This document shows, one piece after another, positions 1 through 6,176 of a DNA stretch of 13,119 nt. The stretch's first letter is position 1. Each line of letters opens with the position of its first letter. The notes under the pieces were generated by a model. It ran no database searches. It was given only the letters and a program-made list of their open reading frames with translations, and had not been told where the DNA came from. Origin of the DNA: GCA-003244245 sp039924425. GTDB taxonomy: Bacteria > Actinomycetota > Actinomycetes > Mycobacteriales > Pseudonocardiaceae. The position numbers and the translations under genes were made by a program. The stretch covers positions 1 to 13,119 of the forward strand of contig JBDTAX010000177.1 of NCBI GenBank assembly GCA_039924425.1. Direction: 5' to 3'.

Positions 1-18
1 AACCAGGAACCTCCCACG

Positions 19-1707
19 TCACACCGTGTGCCGGCGTCGCGGGCGCGGGTGGTCGCCCTCGGGCGGCCCGTCATCCGTCCCGGCCTCGGCCCGATCCAGG
101 AGGGCGACCGGCAGCGCTGTGCGCGCGCTGGGCGGGAGCGCGACGGTATGAGCTGGCTGGGTGCCGACTTTGGGCGGGAACAGCGATTCCGATTCCGGCC
201 GGTCGATCGGATCGCCAGCGTAGAAACCCTGAATGCGCGAGTACTTGCCGGCCAACCGGGCGACGCCACGGCCGTGCGGAAGGTTTTCGCCGTAGTTATC
301 GACAGCATCCCGCCAGTGCTCCTCTAGCGCCATCTGGGCGCCCTTGGGGGAGACGAAACCAAGCACGATCCTGTCTTCGAGCATGTCCCGCACCGCGCCG
401 GGGATGGCGTCTTTCACGTCTGGGCGCTGTGTGACTAGTATTAGTGTGATCTGCGCCTCGCGACATTGGCGGCCCAGCTGCGAAAAGAACCGGTCAGCGT
501 CTGACCCTAGCTGAGCGCGTATCTCTTGGCATTCTTCTAGCACTAGGCTGAGTCGGGGCATGTTCGGCTTAGGTCCGTGTCCTAACCGGTAGTTCCACTG
601 CTCCTCGTAGCGCGCTTTCATGATGCCGGATACCTCTTGCAATCCCGCTAGCCACTCCACGGGGTCCCGGGCGACCATATGCACGCCTTCCCTGCCAACC
701 AGGCACGCGTAGCTGCCGGATGACTTCCCGTCGAGCAGGAAAGTACCCCCAGGGAAAAGCCCCATGCGCAAACAAACGGCGATCAACCTACGGACGAACT
801 CCGTCTTACCCGCACCTGTGCCACCTACCACCAATAGGTGACGCTCGGCGTCGGGTGTCCATAACCGGACTGGTATCCGGATCGCCAGTTGGCCCGCTTC
901 GTCGTATTTCTCAATGATGAGGTCAGCGTCGCGGTCGTCTGTGATGGCGATCGGCAGGCCGGGCACTTCGAGGGGCCATGGCTGGTCAATCACATAATCA
1001 GGCAAGGACGCGGCGCGGCGTAATTCGAATGCCTGAACACCGGATGCCGGCCAATTGATCTCATAGGTACCGGCATGGCGCAGTCGCCAGCTAACGGCCT
1101 CGCCGATCCGGTCCCTCACGGCGGGGTCGGCGTCTCGCAGGGTGTCGGTGTAGGCGATCTCAGCGGCATCCAGGCGCCGGTCTGTCCACCGGGGCCGGTG
1201 CAGCCGCAGACTGGCCGGGTCCACCCGGGCGGCGGCGGCGATGCCGCCGAGCACCCACGCGGCCACCCGTCGGCGAGCGCGCAGGGTGTCCGTCACCGCC
1301 GCGGCGATCAGTCCTAGCCCGAGAGTGATCAGCCAGCCTCCGGCACCGGCGGACAGGGCCAGCCAGCCCAGCACCAGCACGACCACCACCGGCTGTGCCC
1401 AGCGCCGAGCCCTCCGACGTGTCCGCCAGCTCGGCAGGAACCAGGTCACGACCCAGACCAGCACCCACACCACGGCGCCCGCGACTACTGGCGCCAGGGT
1501 GAACCCGGCCCAGGGCCACAGCAGCAGCGCCAGCACGGTCAGCGTGACGCCGGGTGCCCGGCGCAGATCCCGCCACGCTGCCCGGAGCTCGTAGCCGCCC
1601 GTGGACAGCCACCAGTCCTGTAGCTCCCACCAGCGTTCACGCACCAGGTCGGCTTTGGTGGTGGTGCGCGAGTCCCACTCCGAGACGGCCGGCGCGGCGC
1701 TGGTCAC
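19..1707 (-). CDS. traB: TraB/TraSA-like FtsK/SpoIIIE-family DNA translocase
   Basis: Predicted membrane-bound ATPase that pumps double-stranded plasmid DNA during mycelial conjugation. The protein is 562 aa. Hydrophobic segments lie at about residues 53-92 and 104-140, in front of a cytoplasmic FtsK-type motor. Walker A is GGTGAGKT at about 295-302, Walker B is LSLVLEEC at about 386-393, and a conserved LILVTQRPDV segment follows near 422-431. In actinomycete plasmids this single hexameric pump replaces a relaxase and type IV system, and no relaxase gene is present here. The C-terminal ~60 residues look disordered, with no clear winged-helix DNA-reading domain, which differs from classical Streptomyces TraB. 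The start is GTG at 1707 with only a weak ribosome site; the gene lies 58 bp behind the zinc-ribbon gene and is probably the last gene of the transfer operon. Family assignment is firm; the conjugative role is inferred. Confidence 0.9.
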   Translation of the reverse strand: MTSAAPAVSEWDSRTTTKADLVRERWWELQDWWLSTGGYELRAAWRDLRRAPGVTLTVLALLLWPWAGFTLAPVVAGAVVWVLVWVVTWFLPSWRTRRRARRWAQPVVVVLVLGWLALSAGAGGWLITLGLGLIAAAVTDTLRARRRVAAWVLGGIAAAARVDPASLRLHRPRWTDRRLDAAEIAYTDTLRDADPAVRDRIGEAVSWRLRHAGTYEINWPASGVQAFELRRAASLPDYVIDQPWPLEVPGLPIAITDDRDADLIIEKYDEAGQLAIRIPVRLWTPDAERHLLVVGGTGAGKTEFVRRLIAVCLRMGLFPGGTFLLDGKSSGSYACLVGREGVHMVARDPVEWLAGLQEVSGIMKARYEEQWNYRLGHGPKPNMPRLSLVLEECQEIRAQLGSDADRFFSQLGRQCREAQITLILVTQRPDVKDAIPGAVRDMLEDRIVLGFVSPKGAQMALEEHWRDAVDNYGENLPHGRGVARLAGKYSRIQGFYAGDPIDRPESESLFPPKVGTQPAHTVALPPSARTALPVALLDRAEAGTDDGPPEGDHPRPRRRHTV

Positions 1708-1765
1708 CTGGTATCCACGGCCGCTGTGCGCCCCGTAGATCCAAGATCACGGGACGCCGGGCTCA

Positions 1766-2308
1766 TCACCACGTGCTCAGCTCTTGTTCGTACGCGGCGA
1801 GCGCGGCGCGGTGCCGGGTGCAGCTGGTCGCGTGCCCTTCCTCGCGGTTGTCGGGGTGCCCGCCTTCGAAGGGTCCCCGGTCGGTGATGCGCTCTCCGCA
1901 GGTGTTGCAGGTCCATCGTGAGCTGGTCGGGTGCCCCGTCCGGTGTGGCGGCGGGTCTTGTCCTGGCCGGATGCCCTCGACCACGAACAGCCAGGCGGCC
2001 TCGTCTAGTGGGGTGTCGTGCCGCTCAGCGTCCTTGGCGAGGGCCAGGGCCTCGCCAAGCTGTCGCCAGCTCACACCGTTACCACGGGCCTGCTCGGCGT
2101 ACTCGCGCATCTGGCCAGTTGCCGCCCGGCTCACGAACAAGGCGGCGCGGACACCGGCCAGCGGATCGACGTCGGGCAACGGGGCGTGATCTGGCCCGAA
2201 CAGGGAGGGCCGCTCGACCCGCACGGCGTCTCCCTCGAGCAGCTCCGCTACCTCGCGCACGTGCTGGTTCACGGCCCACCGCGCCCGATCAGCCGGCGTC
2301 GTCTCCAT
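1766..2308 (-). CDS. Plasmid-borne HTH-like/zinc-ribbon protein of unknown function
   Basis: A 180-aa soluble protein without an assigned function. The central part has a helix-turn-helix-like segment, GVSWRQLGEALAL, of the kind common in actinomycete regulators. The C-terminal part has a probable zinc site: CNTC, then a spaced His-rich stretch and SCTRH (CxxC...H...CxxH). I take ATG at 2308, two codons inside the longest frame, because GGGAG lies 5 nt upstream of it. The gene sits 32 bp after the RuvC-like gene and 58 bp before traB on the same strand, so it very likely shares their transcript. Similar zinc-ribbon proteins are, from memory, common next to transfer genes of actinomycete plasmids and integrative elements. 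A role as accessory or regulatory transfer protein is only an inference. Confidence 0.8.
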   Translation of the reverse strand: METTPADRARWAVNQHVREVAELLEGDAVRVERPSLFGPDHAPLPDVDPLAGVRAALFVSRAATGQMREYAEQARGNGVSWRQLGEALALAKDAERHDTPLDEAAWLFVVEGIRPGQDPPPHRTGHPTSSRWTCNTCGERITDRGPFEGGHPDNREEGHATSCTRHRAALAAYEQELSTW

Positions 2309-2340
2309 GATCACTCCCTGTCGTCTAGTCGGTGTTGGGG

Positions 2341-2928
2341 TCAGGGCATCCCGGCCGCGAGGCCGGCCACGTCGTAGGCGGCGCGCTCGTGGTCGCGCTC
2401 ACCCCGGCGGGCCTCGCCCGGTCCCCAGTCGGCCGGCCGCGCCCCACGCAGCTCGCGGGGGTAGTTCTCAGCGGGCCGGCGGCCGAGATGGTCGGGGGCG
2501 ACGAGCCGCGCGTCTGGCCAGGCGCCGAGCACGGCGGCCACCATGCGGGTAGGGGTGAGCCAGTCGGCCAGGGGCAACCGGTTGTACTTGCCATGCGCCA
2601 CGGACCGCCAGCCCACCGGCACATTCATTGCCTCGATCGCGACCCGCACCCCGCCGTGGTGCTGCTCGGCTTCGGTGACGAGCTTGCCCAACGCGTCGAG
2701 CACGCGCCCGACGTAGCGGCCAAACCCTGGCCAATCGTCGGGGTTGTTCAACGCCTCGGCGTCCAACTCGCCAAGCCGGTTGACCGGCCCGAGCGTCCAG
2801 CCGTACGAGGCGTAGTCACCGATGCGCAGCACCGCGGCTGTCCACCGGGCGCCGGGATCGATGCCGATCACAGCCAGTGCTGGTGTTGGCGCCGGGGTTA
2901 CCGTTGGCGCCGGCGCCGGGCTGGTCAT
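2341..2928 (-). CDS. RuvC-like (RNase H fold) Holliday-junction resolvase-type nuclease
   Basis: A 195-aa protein with the order of acidic motifs found in RuvC-type nucleases: an N-terminal strand VIGIDPGARWTAAVL (catalytic Asp in GIDPG, about residue 24), VAIEAMNVP (catalytic Glu), and a C-terminal DHERAAYDVAGLAAG (His/Asp pair). The Asp three residues before the last catalytic Asp of E. coli RuvC is not present; the His six residues before it may serve instead, as in phage and bacterial RuvC variants. The start ATG at 2928 overlaps the stop of the preceding gene as ATGA, which decides against the longer frame beginning at 2985. The N-terminus has a Pro/Ala/Thr-rich tail of about 18 residues. 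Placed between partition and transfer genes, it could resolve plasmid multimers or recombination intermediates after double-stranded transfer; that role is inferred. Confidence 0.75.
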   Translation of the reverse strand: MTSPAPAPTVTPAPTPALAVIGIDPGARWTAAVLRIGDYASYGWTLGPVNRLGELDAEALNNPDDWPGFGRYVGRVLDALGKLVTEAEQHHGGVRVAIEAMNVPVGWRSVAHGKYNRLPLADWLTPTRMVAAVLGAWPDARLVAPDHLGRRPAENYPRELRGARPADWGPGEARRGERDHERAAYDVAGLAAGMP

Positions 2929-3188
2929 CGGCGGGCCTTGATCGGGACAACCCACCCGGTGGCGGCGTAGCGCCAAGTGGCGCATCCATCGCCGCTCTGG
3001 GCCAGCGGGTACACCTCAGTGATCCGCTCTGTGCCCGTGGTCGGTGAGGTGTAGCGGGTGCGGACCCGGGGGGAGGCATCGGCGACCGCTACCGCGTGCT
3101 CGCGGTCGGCGTAACGCTCGACGCGCATCGCGCCGTGATCACCCACAGGAATCGCTACCCCCCAACAACGTGTTCCCTGGTCAAGCAT
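2925..3188 (-). CDS. Small protein of unknown function at the head of the transfer operon
   Basis: An 87-aa protein not recognised. It has no membrane segment and is mostly predicted strand, with a hydrophobic TGWVVPIKARR end. A GAGGAG ribosome site lies about 8 nt before the ATG, and its stop is joined by ATGA to the RuvC-like gene, so translation of the two is probably coupled. It is the first gene after the promoter and GCAGTA repeats at 3229-3256. The reading frame is supported by position, ribosome site and coupling, not by homology. Confidence 0.7.
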   Translation of the reverse strand: MLDQGTRCWGVAIPVGDHGAMRVERYADREHAVAVADASPRVRTRYTSPTTGTERITEVYPLAQSGDGCATWRYAATGWVVPIKARR

Positions 3189-3226
3189 GGTGCGGTCTCC
3201 TCTCGCCGGAGTAACTCACACCAAAC

Positions 3227-3256
3227 ATGTTACTGCACATACGGCACATACTGCAA
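3227..3256 (-). promoter_or_regulatory. Promoter of the transfer operon
   Basis: Read on the minus strand there is a -35 TTGCAG (3251-3256), an 18-bp spacer and a -10 TAACAT (3227-3232), followed after about 40 nt by the ATG at 3188. The core promoter is covered by the 9-bp GCAGTA repeats described next, so it should be repressible. Start site not verified. Confidence 0.5.
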
Positions 3257-3265
3257 ATCAGTATG
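3229..3265 (-). promoter_or_regulatory. Iterated operator/centromere-like site, three 9-bp repeats plus one inverted half-site
   Basis: Three contiguous 9-bp units on the minus strand: TGCAGTATG (3247-3255), TGCCGTATG (3238-3246) and TGCAGTAAC (3229-3237). An inverted CAGTATG at 3259-3265 makes a perfect 7-bp inverted repeat with CATACTG (3247-3253) around CAAAT. The array sits just after the RHH gene and over the transfer promoter. Phased short repeats are typical targets of ribbon-helix-helix partition repressors. The same GCAGTA core recurs upstream of parA. Confidence 0.55.
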
Positions 3266-3556
3266 TTAAGTAGATGGTGTCTGTGCAGTGAGTCGGTCGC
3301 GGACCTGGCGGGCTAGCTCCGGGTCGGCGTCCAGCTGGGCGAGCAATGCCCGGATCACCTCGGCGAGGGCCACATCCCGGCCCAGGTCCGCGGCCGTGCC
3401 GCGGACCCAGTCCTTGATTACGCGGTGCAGCGGCGGGGCCAGGTCCACGGTGATCCGCACCGGCCGGGTACGCACCGCGGTGGCCCCGGCCGGCGGGGTG
3501 CCGGGCTCGTTCCTGTTCAGCGCCGCGTCGTAGTTGGTGCGCTTGCCTCGGCTCAT
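3266..3556 (-). CDS. parB: Ribbon-helix-helix ParB-like centromere-binding protein/repressor
   Basis: A 96-aa basic protein. After a flexible N-terminus of about 30 residues comes the ribbon-helix-helix pattern: strand VRITVDLAP, helix PLHRVIKDWVRGTAADL and helix ALAEVIRALLAQL, then a charged amphipathic tail. This type dimerises, binds short repeated sites and partners a small ParA in type Ib partition systems. The ATG at 3556 overlaps the parA stop as ATGA, so the pair is translationally coupled. It is likely both the centromere-binding factor and an autorepressor acting at the GCAGTA repeats beside it. The assignment rests on fold pattern and linkage to parA; it has no ParB nuclease or CTPase domain. 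Confidence 0.75.
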   Translation of the reverse strand: MSRGKRTNYDAALNRNEPGTPPAGATAVRTRPVRITVDLAPPLHRVIKDWVRGTAADLGRDVALAEVIRALLAQLDADPELARQVRDRLTAQTPST

Positions 3557-4200
3557 GCCAGTGCCCGCGCGTCCTGCCGGGCGAGCAGCTCACTCACCAG
3601 CGACTCATACGCGGTGCCAGCGGCCACCGGTGGGCACCCGAACGCTTGCCGGTACAGGGTGTCGGAGTGCTGCACCTGCGTGGCCAGCACGTGGTACCCG
3701 CGAGAGGTCAGCGCCTGCCTGACCTCAGAATCCGGCCCGGTCCGGGTGGCCTCCGGGCGGTTGGTGCGGTTGAGCAACACGACGGCATCCGCGCGGGTGA
3801 CCCGCAGCGACTGAACGTCTTCCCACTCGTCGGCCACCCGGGACATGCGGTCAACCTCGATCCCGGACGGCGCCACCGGAGCCACCCAGCAACCAGCGGC
3901 CCGGAGCACCCCCCGAGCGATCCGGGCGTGATCTTCGATCTGCGGCACGTCGTAGACCACGGCATCGACCCCCGCCGGCAACACGTCCCCGATCCGCCGG
4001 TACACATCGGTCACCGCCAGACCGACCACAGGCCAGCGGAACCCGCCAGCCAGATCAGACCAGCGCAGCGCCGACGCGGCTGGGTCACAGTCGGCCAGCA
4101 ACGGCCGAAACCCCCGGTCAGCCAACGCCGCGCAGGTGAACACCGCGCAGGTGGTCTTACCCACACCCGGCTTCAGATTGACGTAAGCCCAGCTCAGCAC
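3553..4200 (-). CDS. parA: ParA-family plasmid partition ATPase
   Basis: A 215-aa ParA/MinD-type ATPase of the short kind without an N-terminal DNA-binding domain. The deviant Walker A is KPGVGKTT (residues 10-17, with Pro where most ParA have Gly), the second motif is LLADCDPAASALRWSD (near 34-49), and Walker B is VVYDVPQ (near 81-87). It would position plasmid copies on the nucleoid together with the RHH partner. The start is GTG at 4200 with no ribosome site; a -10 box TAGGTT ends 6 nt before it, so the mRNA is probably leaderless. Its stop overlaps the start of the ParB-like gene by ATGA. Assignment to the family is secure. Confidence 0.92.
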   Translation of the reverse strand: MLSWAYVNLKPGVGKTTCAVFTCAALADRGFRPLLADCDPAASALRWSDLAGGFRWPVVGLAVTDVYRRIGDVLPAGVDAVVYDVPQIEDHARIARGVLRAAGCWVAPVAPSGIEVDRMSRVADEWEDVQSLRVTRADAVVLLNRTNRPEATRTGPDSEVRQALTSRGYHVLATQVQHSDTLYRQAFGCPPVAAGTAYESLVSELLARQDARALA

Positions 4201-4201
4201 A

Positions 4202-4235
4202 GCAGTAACCTACAGCACTACTGCGAGCACTGCGA
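4202..4235 (-). promoter_or_regulatory. Leaderless parA promoter overlapped by GCAGT repeats
   Basis: On the minus strand a -10 TAGGTT (4207-4212) lies 6 nt before the GTG start. Two contiguous 9-bp units, TCGCAGTGC (4227-4235) and TCGCAGTAG (4218-4226), lie upstream, and an inverted GCAGTAAC (4202-4209) overlaps the -10 box. GCAGTAAC is also one of the units at 3229-3237, which points to a shared binding protein, most simply the RHH protein. No good -35 match is visible. Confidence 0.5.
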
Positions 4236-4247
4236 TACGCCGGGCCG

Positions 4248-4442
4248 TCAGCTAAAACTCCTGATCACGTCGGTGCTGACCTCCGAGACGTGCCCGTCGT
4301 CCCACTTCACCTCGTAGTGATCTCCCCACATCGTGGGCTTGAGCACCGTTCCGGACTGTCCTGCCCGGGTCTCCGAGCCGAGAAGGCCCCCGGTGTCCTC
4401 CGTGGCCCGCACCTTGTCCCCGCTTGAGTAGTAATCACTCAT
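4248..4442 (-). CDS. Small SH3/KOW-like protein
   Basis: A 64-aa acidic protein. The pattern GDKVRA...QSGTVL...YEVKWDDGHVSEVSTDVIRSF resembles a small SH3/KOW-type barrel: a Gly-Thr-Val turn, a VKWDDG strand and a last hydrophobic strand. I choose ATG at 4442, inside a longer frame, because AAGGGAG lies at ribosome-site distance and the extra N-terminal residues look non-coding. It lies upstream of parA, separated from it by the GCAGT repeats. Two larger proteins of similar plan are encoded at 9658-10163. Function unknown; it may bind nucleic acid or a protein partner. Confidence 0.65.
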   Translation of the reverse strand: MSDYYSSGDKVRATEDTGGLLGSETRAGQSGTVLKPTMWGDHYEVKWDDGHVSEVSTDVIRSFS

Positions 4443-4529
4443 CGATGTCTCCCTTGCTCGTCGGCCACAGCCTGCCCATGACCGCGCTAGGTGAGCGCAC
4501 CCTAAACCCCGCAACCCGCGACTCCCCCG

Positions 4530-4550
4530 CGCCCCGCTGGGGGCGGGGCG
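4530..4550. other. GC-rich stem-loop in the divergent promoter region
   Basis: CGCCCCGC (4530-4537), loop TGGGG, GCGGGGCG (4543-4550): an 8-bp perfect stem with no T-run on either side. It lies in the 219-bp gap between the leftward SH3-like gene and the rightward padR gene. It could insulate the two units or be a regulatory site; it is not a convincing intrinsic terminator. Confidence 0.35.
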
Positions 4551-4648
4551 TGAACGATCACCGACCTAGGAGACGCCTCCCTGGATGGCAGAACCGCGCA
4601 CCACGCGGGACCAGAGTCGGTGGCAAGTTGGCTATGAAGACTTTCTGG

Positions 4649-4654
4649 TAGGCT
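4649..4654 (+). promoter_or_regulatory. Probable leaderless -10 box of padR
   Basis: TAGGCT (TANNNT type) ends 7 nt before the ATG at 4662, and there is no ribosome site between them. This is the spacing of a leaderless actinobacterial transcript. The only -35-like sequence is a weak TTGGCT at 4628-4633, with a short 15-bp spacer. Confidence 0.4.
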
Positions 4655-4661
4655 GCTGGTC

Positions 4662-5042
4662 ATGCGGAAACGGCGGCGGGAAGGACCGGCCGAGAGCCCT
4701 GACCAGCCGGCGGTGCGGCACGTGCGGATCACGTTGCCCACGGCGGCGGTGCTGCGGCAGATGCTGGAGAACCCGGCCGCAGACCATTACGGGTTTGCCC
4801 TGGCCGGGGCGACCAGTTTCCCCTCCGGAACGATCTACCCGATCCTGGCCCGGCTGGAAACCGCCGGCTGGCTGGCCAGCTTCTGGGAGGTAGGGGACCC
4901 CGCGGAGCTGGAACGGCCGCGGCGGCGGATGTACCGGCTGACCGGCGCCGGCGCACACGCCGCCCGTGAGGCGCTGACCACCACCCAACGTCTTCTCGGC
5001 GCGCTCCCGCCAGCCGCCCAACCCCAGGCGGGAACGGCATGA
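4662..5042 (+). CDS. PadR-family transcriptional regulator
   Basis: A 126-aa winged-helix regulator. The PadR signature is clear: HYGFALAGATSFPSGTIYPILARLETAGWL (about 42-71) carries the recognition helix, and RRRMYRLTGAGAHAAREAL (about 86-104) forms the wing and start of the C-terminal helix. PadR proteins usually repress their own unit and respond to a ligand or envelope stress. Its stop overlaps the start of the next gene by ATGA, a common pairing of a PadR regulator with the membrane protein it controls. The start ATG at 4662 fits a leaderless mRNA. Ligand and operator are not evident. Confidence 0.88.
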   Translation: MRKRRREGPAESPDQPAVRHVRITLPTAAVLRQMLENPAADHYGFALAGATSFPSGTIYPILARLETAGWLASFWEVGDPAELERPRRRMYRLTGAGAHAAREALTTTQRLLGALPPAAQPQAGTA

Positions 5043-5554
5043 ACCGCCGACGGTATACGTGGCTCACCGGCGCCAACGTCGCCGGCGTCGTCACCGTCGT
5101 CACCGTCGTCGCCGGCGTCTTCGTCACCGTCCTCGGCGTCGTCTCCGGCGTCGTCTCCGGCGTCTCCGTCGGCGTCGTCGTCGGCGTCGTCTCCGGCGTC
5201 GTCTCCGTCGGCGGCGTCGTCGTCAGTGCTCAAAGTCGAGGTCGCCGTCGAGTTCGGCGGACCCGGTCATCGGGCCGCTCTGGCGGAGTGGGGGGGCTGC
5301 GGGTCTGTTGTGGCGGCACCCCGCGAGGCCTGCCGCGCGCCTGCGCCTCGGTGGATCGCCTGGTCGACCACCTGCTGGACCGGGCGGTTGAAAAGCTTCC
5401 GGCGGCGGCCAGCGCTCGGTTCGCTGAGGAGTGGCGAGACCATCGCCAGCACTATTCAGGCTGGCGGCTGGTGTGGTGGGCACTGTGTGTGCGGGCTACG
5501 GCACTGCGTACCGTCGCCGCGCTCGGGTCCGCTCAGCTTCCCCGCGACAGTTAA
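5039..5554 (+). CDS. PadR-linked membrane protein with Val/Gly low-complexity segment
   Basis: A 171-aa protein coupled to padR by an ATGA overlap, which fixes the frame. Residues ~12-62 are almost only Val, Gly, Ser and Thr, encoded by an imperfect GTC/GGC triplet repeat (about 5077-5227), and would make one or two membrane-spanning stretches. An Arg/Ser-rich part follows, then a helical C-terminal region, VDRLVDHLLDRAVEKLPAAA...FAEEWRDH...WRLVWWALCVRA. The last part resembles the short amphipathic domain (HAAS or permease-prefix type) often found next to PadR regulators. All three frames are open through the repeat, so a slippage-derived frame change between the repeat and the C-terminal part cannot be excluded by eye. 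Function unknown. Confidence 0.65.
   Translation: MNRRRYTWLTGANVAGVVTVVTVVAGVFVTVLGVVSGVVSGVSVGVVVGVVSGVVSVGGVVVSAQSRGRRRVRRTRSSGRSGGVGGLRVCCGGTPRGLPRACASVDRLVDHLLDRAVEKLPAAASARFAEEWRDHRQHYSGWRLVWWALCVRATALRTVAALGSAQLPRDS
5077..5227 (+). repeat. Imperfect GTC/GGC trinucleotide repeat tract
   Basis: About 150 bp made of GTCGTC, GGCGTC, TCCGGCGTC and similar triplets, lying inside the PadR-linked gene. In the coding frame it gives Val/Gly/Ser. In the other forward frame it gives poly-Arg, and on the minus strand poly-Asp/Ala/Gly. Its even period means length changes would keep frame but vary the hydrophobic segment. Confidence 0.8.
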
Positions 5555-5587
5555 CCGCCCTTCTTCCCGCGACAGTGAACAGCCCTT
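5541..5587 (+). repeat. Tandem direct repeat, two copies of ~22 bp
   Basis: Copy 1 (5541-5562) begins CCCGCGACAGTTAACCGCCC and copy 2 (5566-5587) begins CCCGCGACAGTGAACAGCCC, offset 25 bp with 20 of 22 bases equal. Copy 1 contains the last codons and stop of the PadR-linked gene, so this is a duplication of the gene end or a small binding site pair ahead of the next gene. Confidence 0.7.
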
Positions 5588-5632
5588 ACTTTCAGATCCC
5601 CTATGAAGAATTACGGTAGAGGAGGTGGCCCG

Positions 5633-5881
5633 GTGGACCCGACCTGGCTGTCCGGCGTGAAAGCGGTCGCGCAGCCGGTGGCCGGCGCTCTGCCCGCACT
5701 CATACTTGTGATCTTCGCTGGAGTTCTCGCGCTGCTGGGGCTGGCCTGCGACCACGACCGGCGCGACTACGCCCTCGCCTACGCGGACCGGTTCATCGAT
5801 CTCGCCGCGGTGCTGGTGGGCCGGCCGCGGGGGCCGTCACGCGGTGTCACCGGCGGGTGCGGCGGCCGGCGCCGGAGGTGA
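5633..5881 (+). CDS. Small single-pass membrane protein
   Basis: An 82-aa protein. The start is GTG at 5633, not the ATG at 5603, because a full AGGAGG ribosome site (5620-5625) lies 7 nt before the GTG and would fall inside the longer frame. One clear membrane helix, VAGALPALILVIFAGVLALLGLAC (about 16-39), is followed by a charged stretch DHDRRDYALAYADRF, an amphipathic IDLAAVLVG and a basic Arg/Gly tail. It follows the PadR-linked gene by 78 bp on the same strand and may be co-transcribed with it. Function unknown; small membrane proteins in this position on actinomycete plasmids are sometimes spread proteins, but that is only a guess. Confidence 0.65.
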   Translation: MDPTWLSGVKAVAQPVAGALPALILVIFAGVLALLGLACDHDRRDYALAYADRFIDLAAVLVGRPRGPSRGVTGGCGGRRRR

Positions 5882-5976
5882 CATAATCACTCTTACCGGA
5901 TCGCTCACGACCAGTTGACCAGCGTAAACGTGGTGGCCGGTCGTTATCACTCCGGCAGGCAACCGGAATGCCCGTT

Positions 5977-5996
5977 TATGCGGCCTGTCCCGCATA
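5977..5996. repeat. Hairpin abutting the 41-bp inverted repeat
   Basis: TATGCGG (5977-5983), loop CCTGTC, CCGCATA (5990-5996): a perfect 7-bp stem ending at the base before the left arm of the long inverted repeat. Its direct contact with that repeat suggests that they belong to one structured locus. Confidence 0.6.
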
Positions 5997-6174
5997 GGGG
6001 TGTTGTGGAGGTTGCTGTTACCAGCCGCAGACGAGCGCATTTCCGCTGGTAGGGTCCTACCACCGGTCAGACTCGACACTTCTCTGGATCTTGCTTTGAC
6101 CTAAGACATACCCACCATCACCAGCCGCAAACACGCTCGTCTGCGGCTGGTAACAGCAACCTCCACAACACCCC
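5997..6174. repeat. Perfect 41-bp inverted repeat around a 96-bp centre
   Basis: The left arm 5997-6037 (begins GGGGTGTTGTGGAGG, ends GACGAGCG) is the exact reverse complement of the right arm 6134-6174. The right arm holds half of a further hairpin, ACCAGCCGCA (6120-6129) with TGCGGCTGGT (6142-6151); the centre also has TGGTAGG/CCTACCA. The right arm ends 2 bp after the stop of the HTH gene. No coding sequence lies inside. Possible identities are a miniature transposable element with GGGG-type ends (no convincing target duplication: GCATA left, GACTA right), a single-strand origin or transfer site, an invertible segment, or a large terminator structure. Confidence 0.9.
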
Positions 6175-6176
6175 GA

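Noticed and set aside
1160..1630. Ala/Gly/Arg-rich frame inside traB
   Set aside because: Shadow of the traB coding strand in another frame; no start signal and low-complexity product.
2929..2985. Upstream start of the RuvC-like gene at 2985
   Set aside because: It would add 19 residues overlapping the coding end of the preceding gene; the ATGA overlap at 2925-2928 is the usual coupled start.
3318..3325. GACCCGGA, the TraB recognition 8-mer known from pSVH1
   Set aside because: Only isolated copies were found (here on the minus strand inside parB, and at 9362-9369 inside the initiator gene); no cluster as expected for a recognition locus.
4835..5233. Minus-strand Asp/Ala/Gly-rich frame
   Set aside because: It is the reverse reading of the GTC triplet tract and of padR; PadR on the plus strand is clearly the real gene, and the start lacks a ribosome site.
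5997..6174. Certain identification of the inverted repeat as a Tn3-derived miniature element
   Set aside because: The GGGG ends fit, but the flanks GCATA and GACTA are not a 5-bp duplication and the inner ends lack the usual TAAG; kept only as one of several options.
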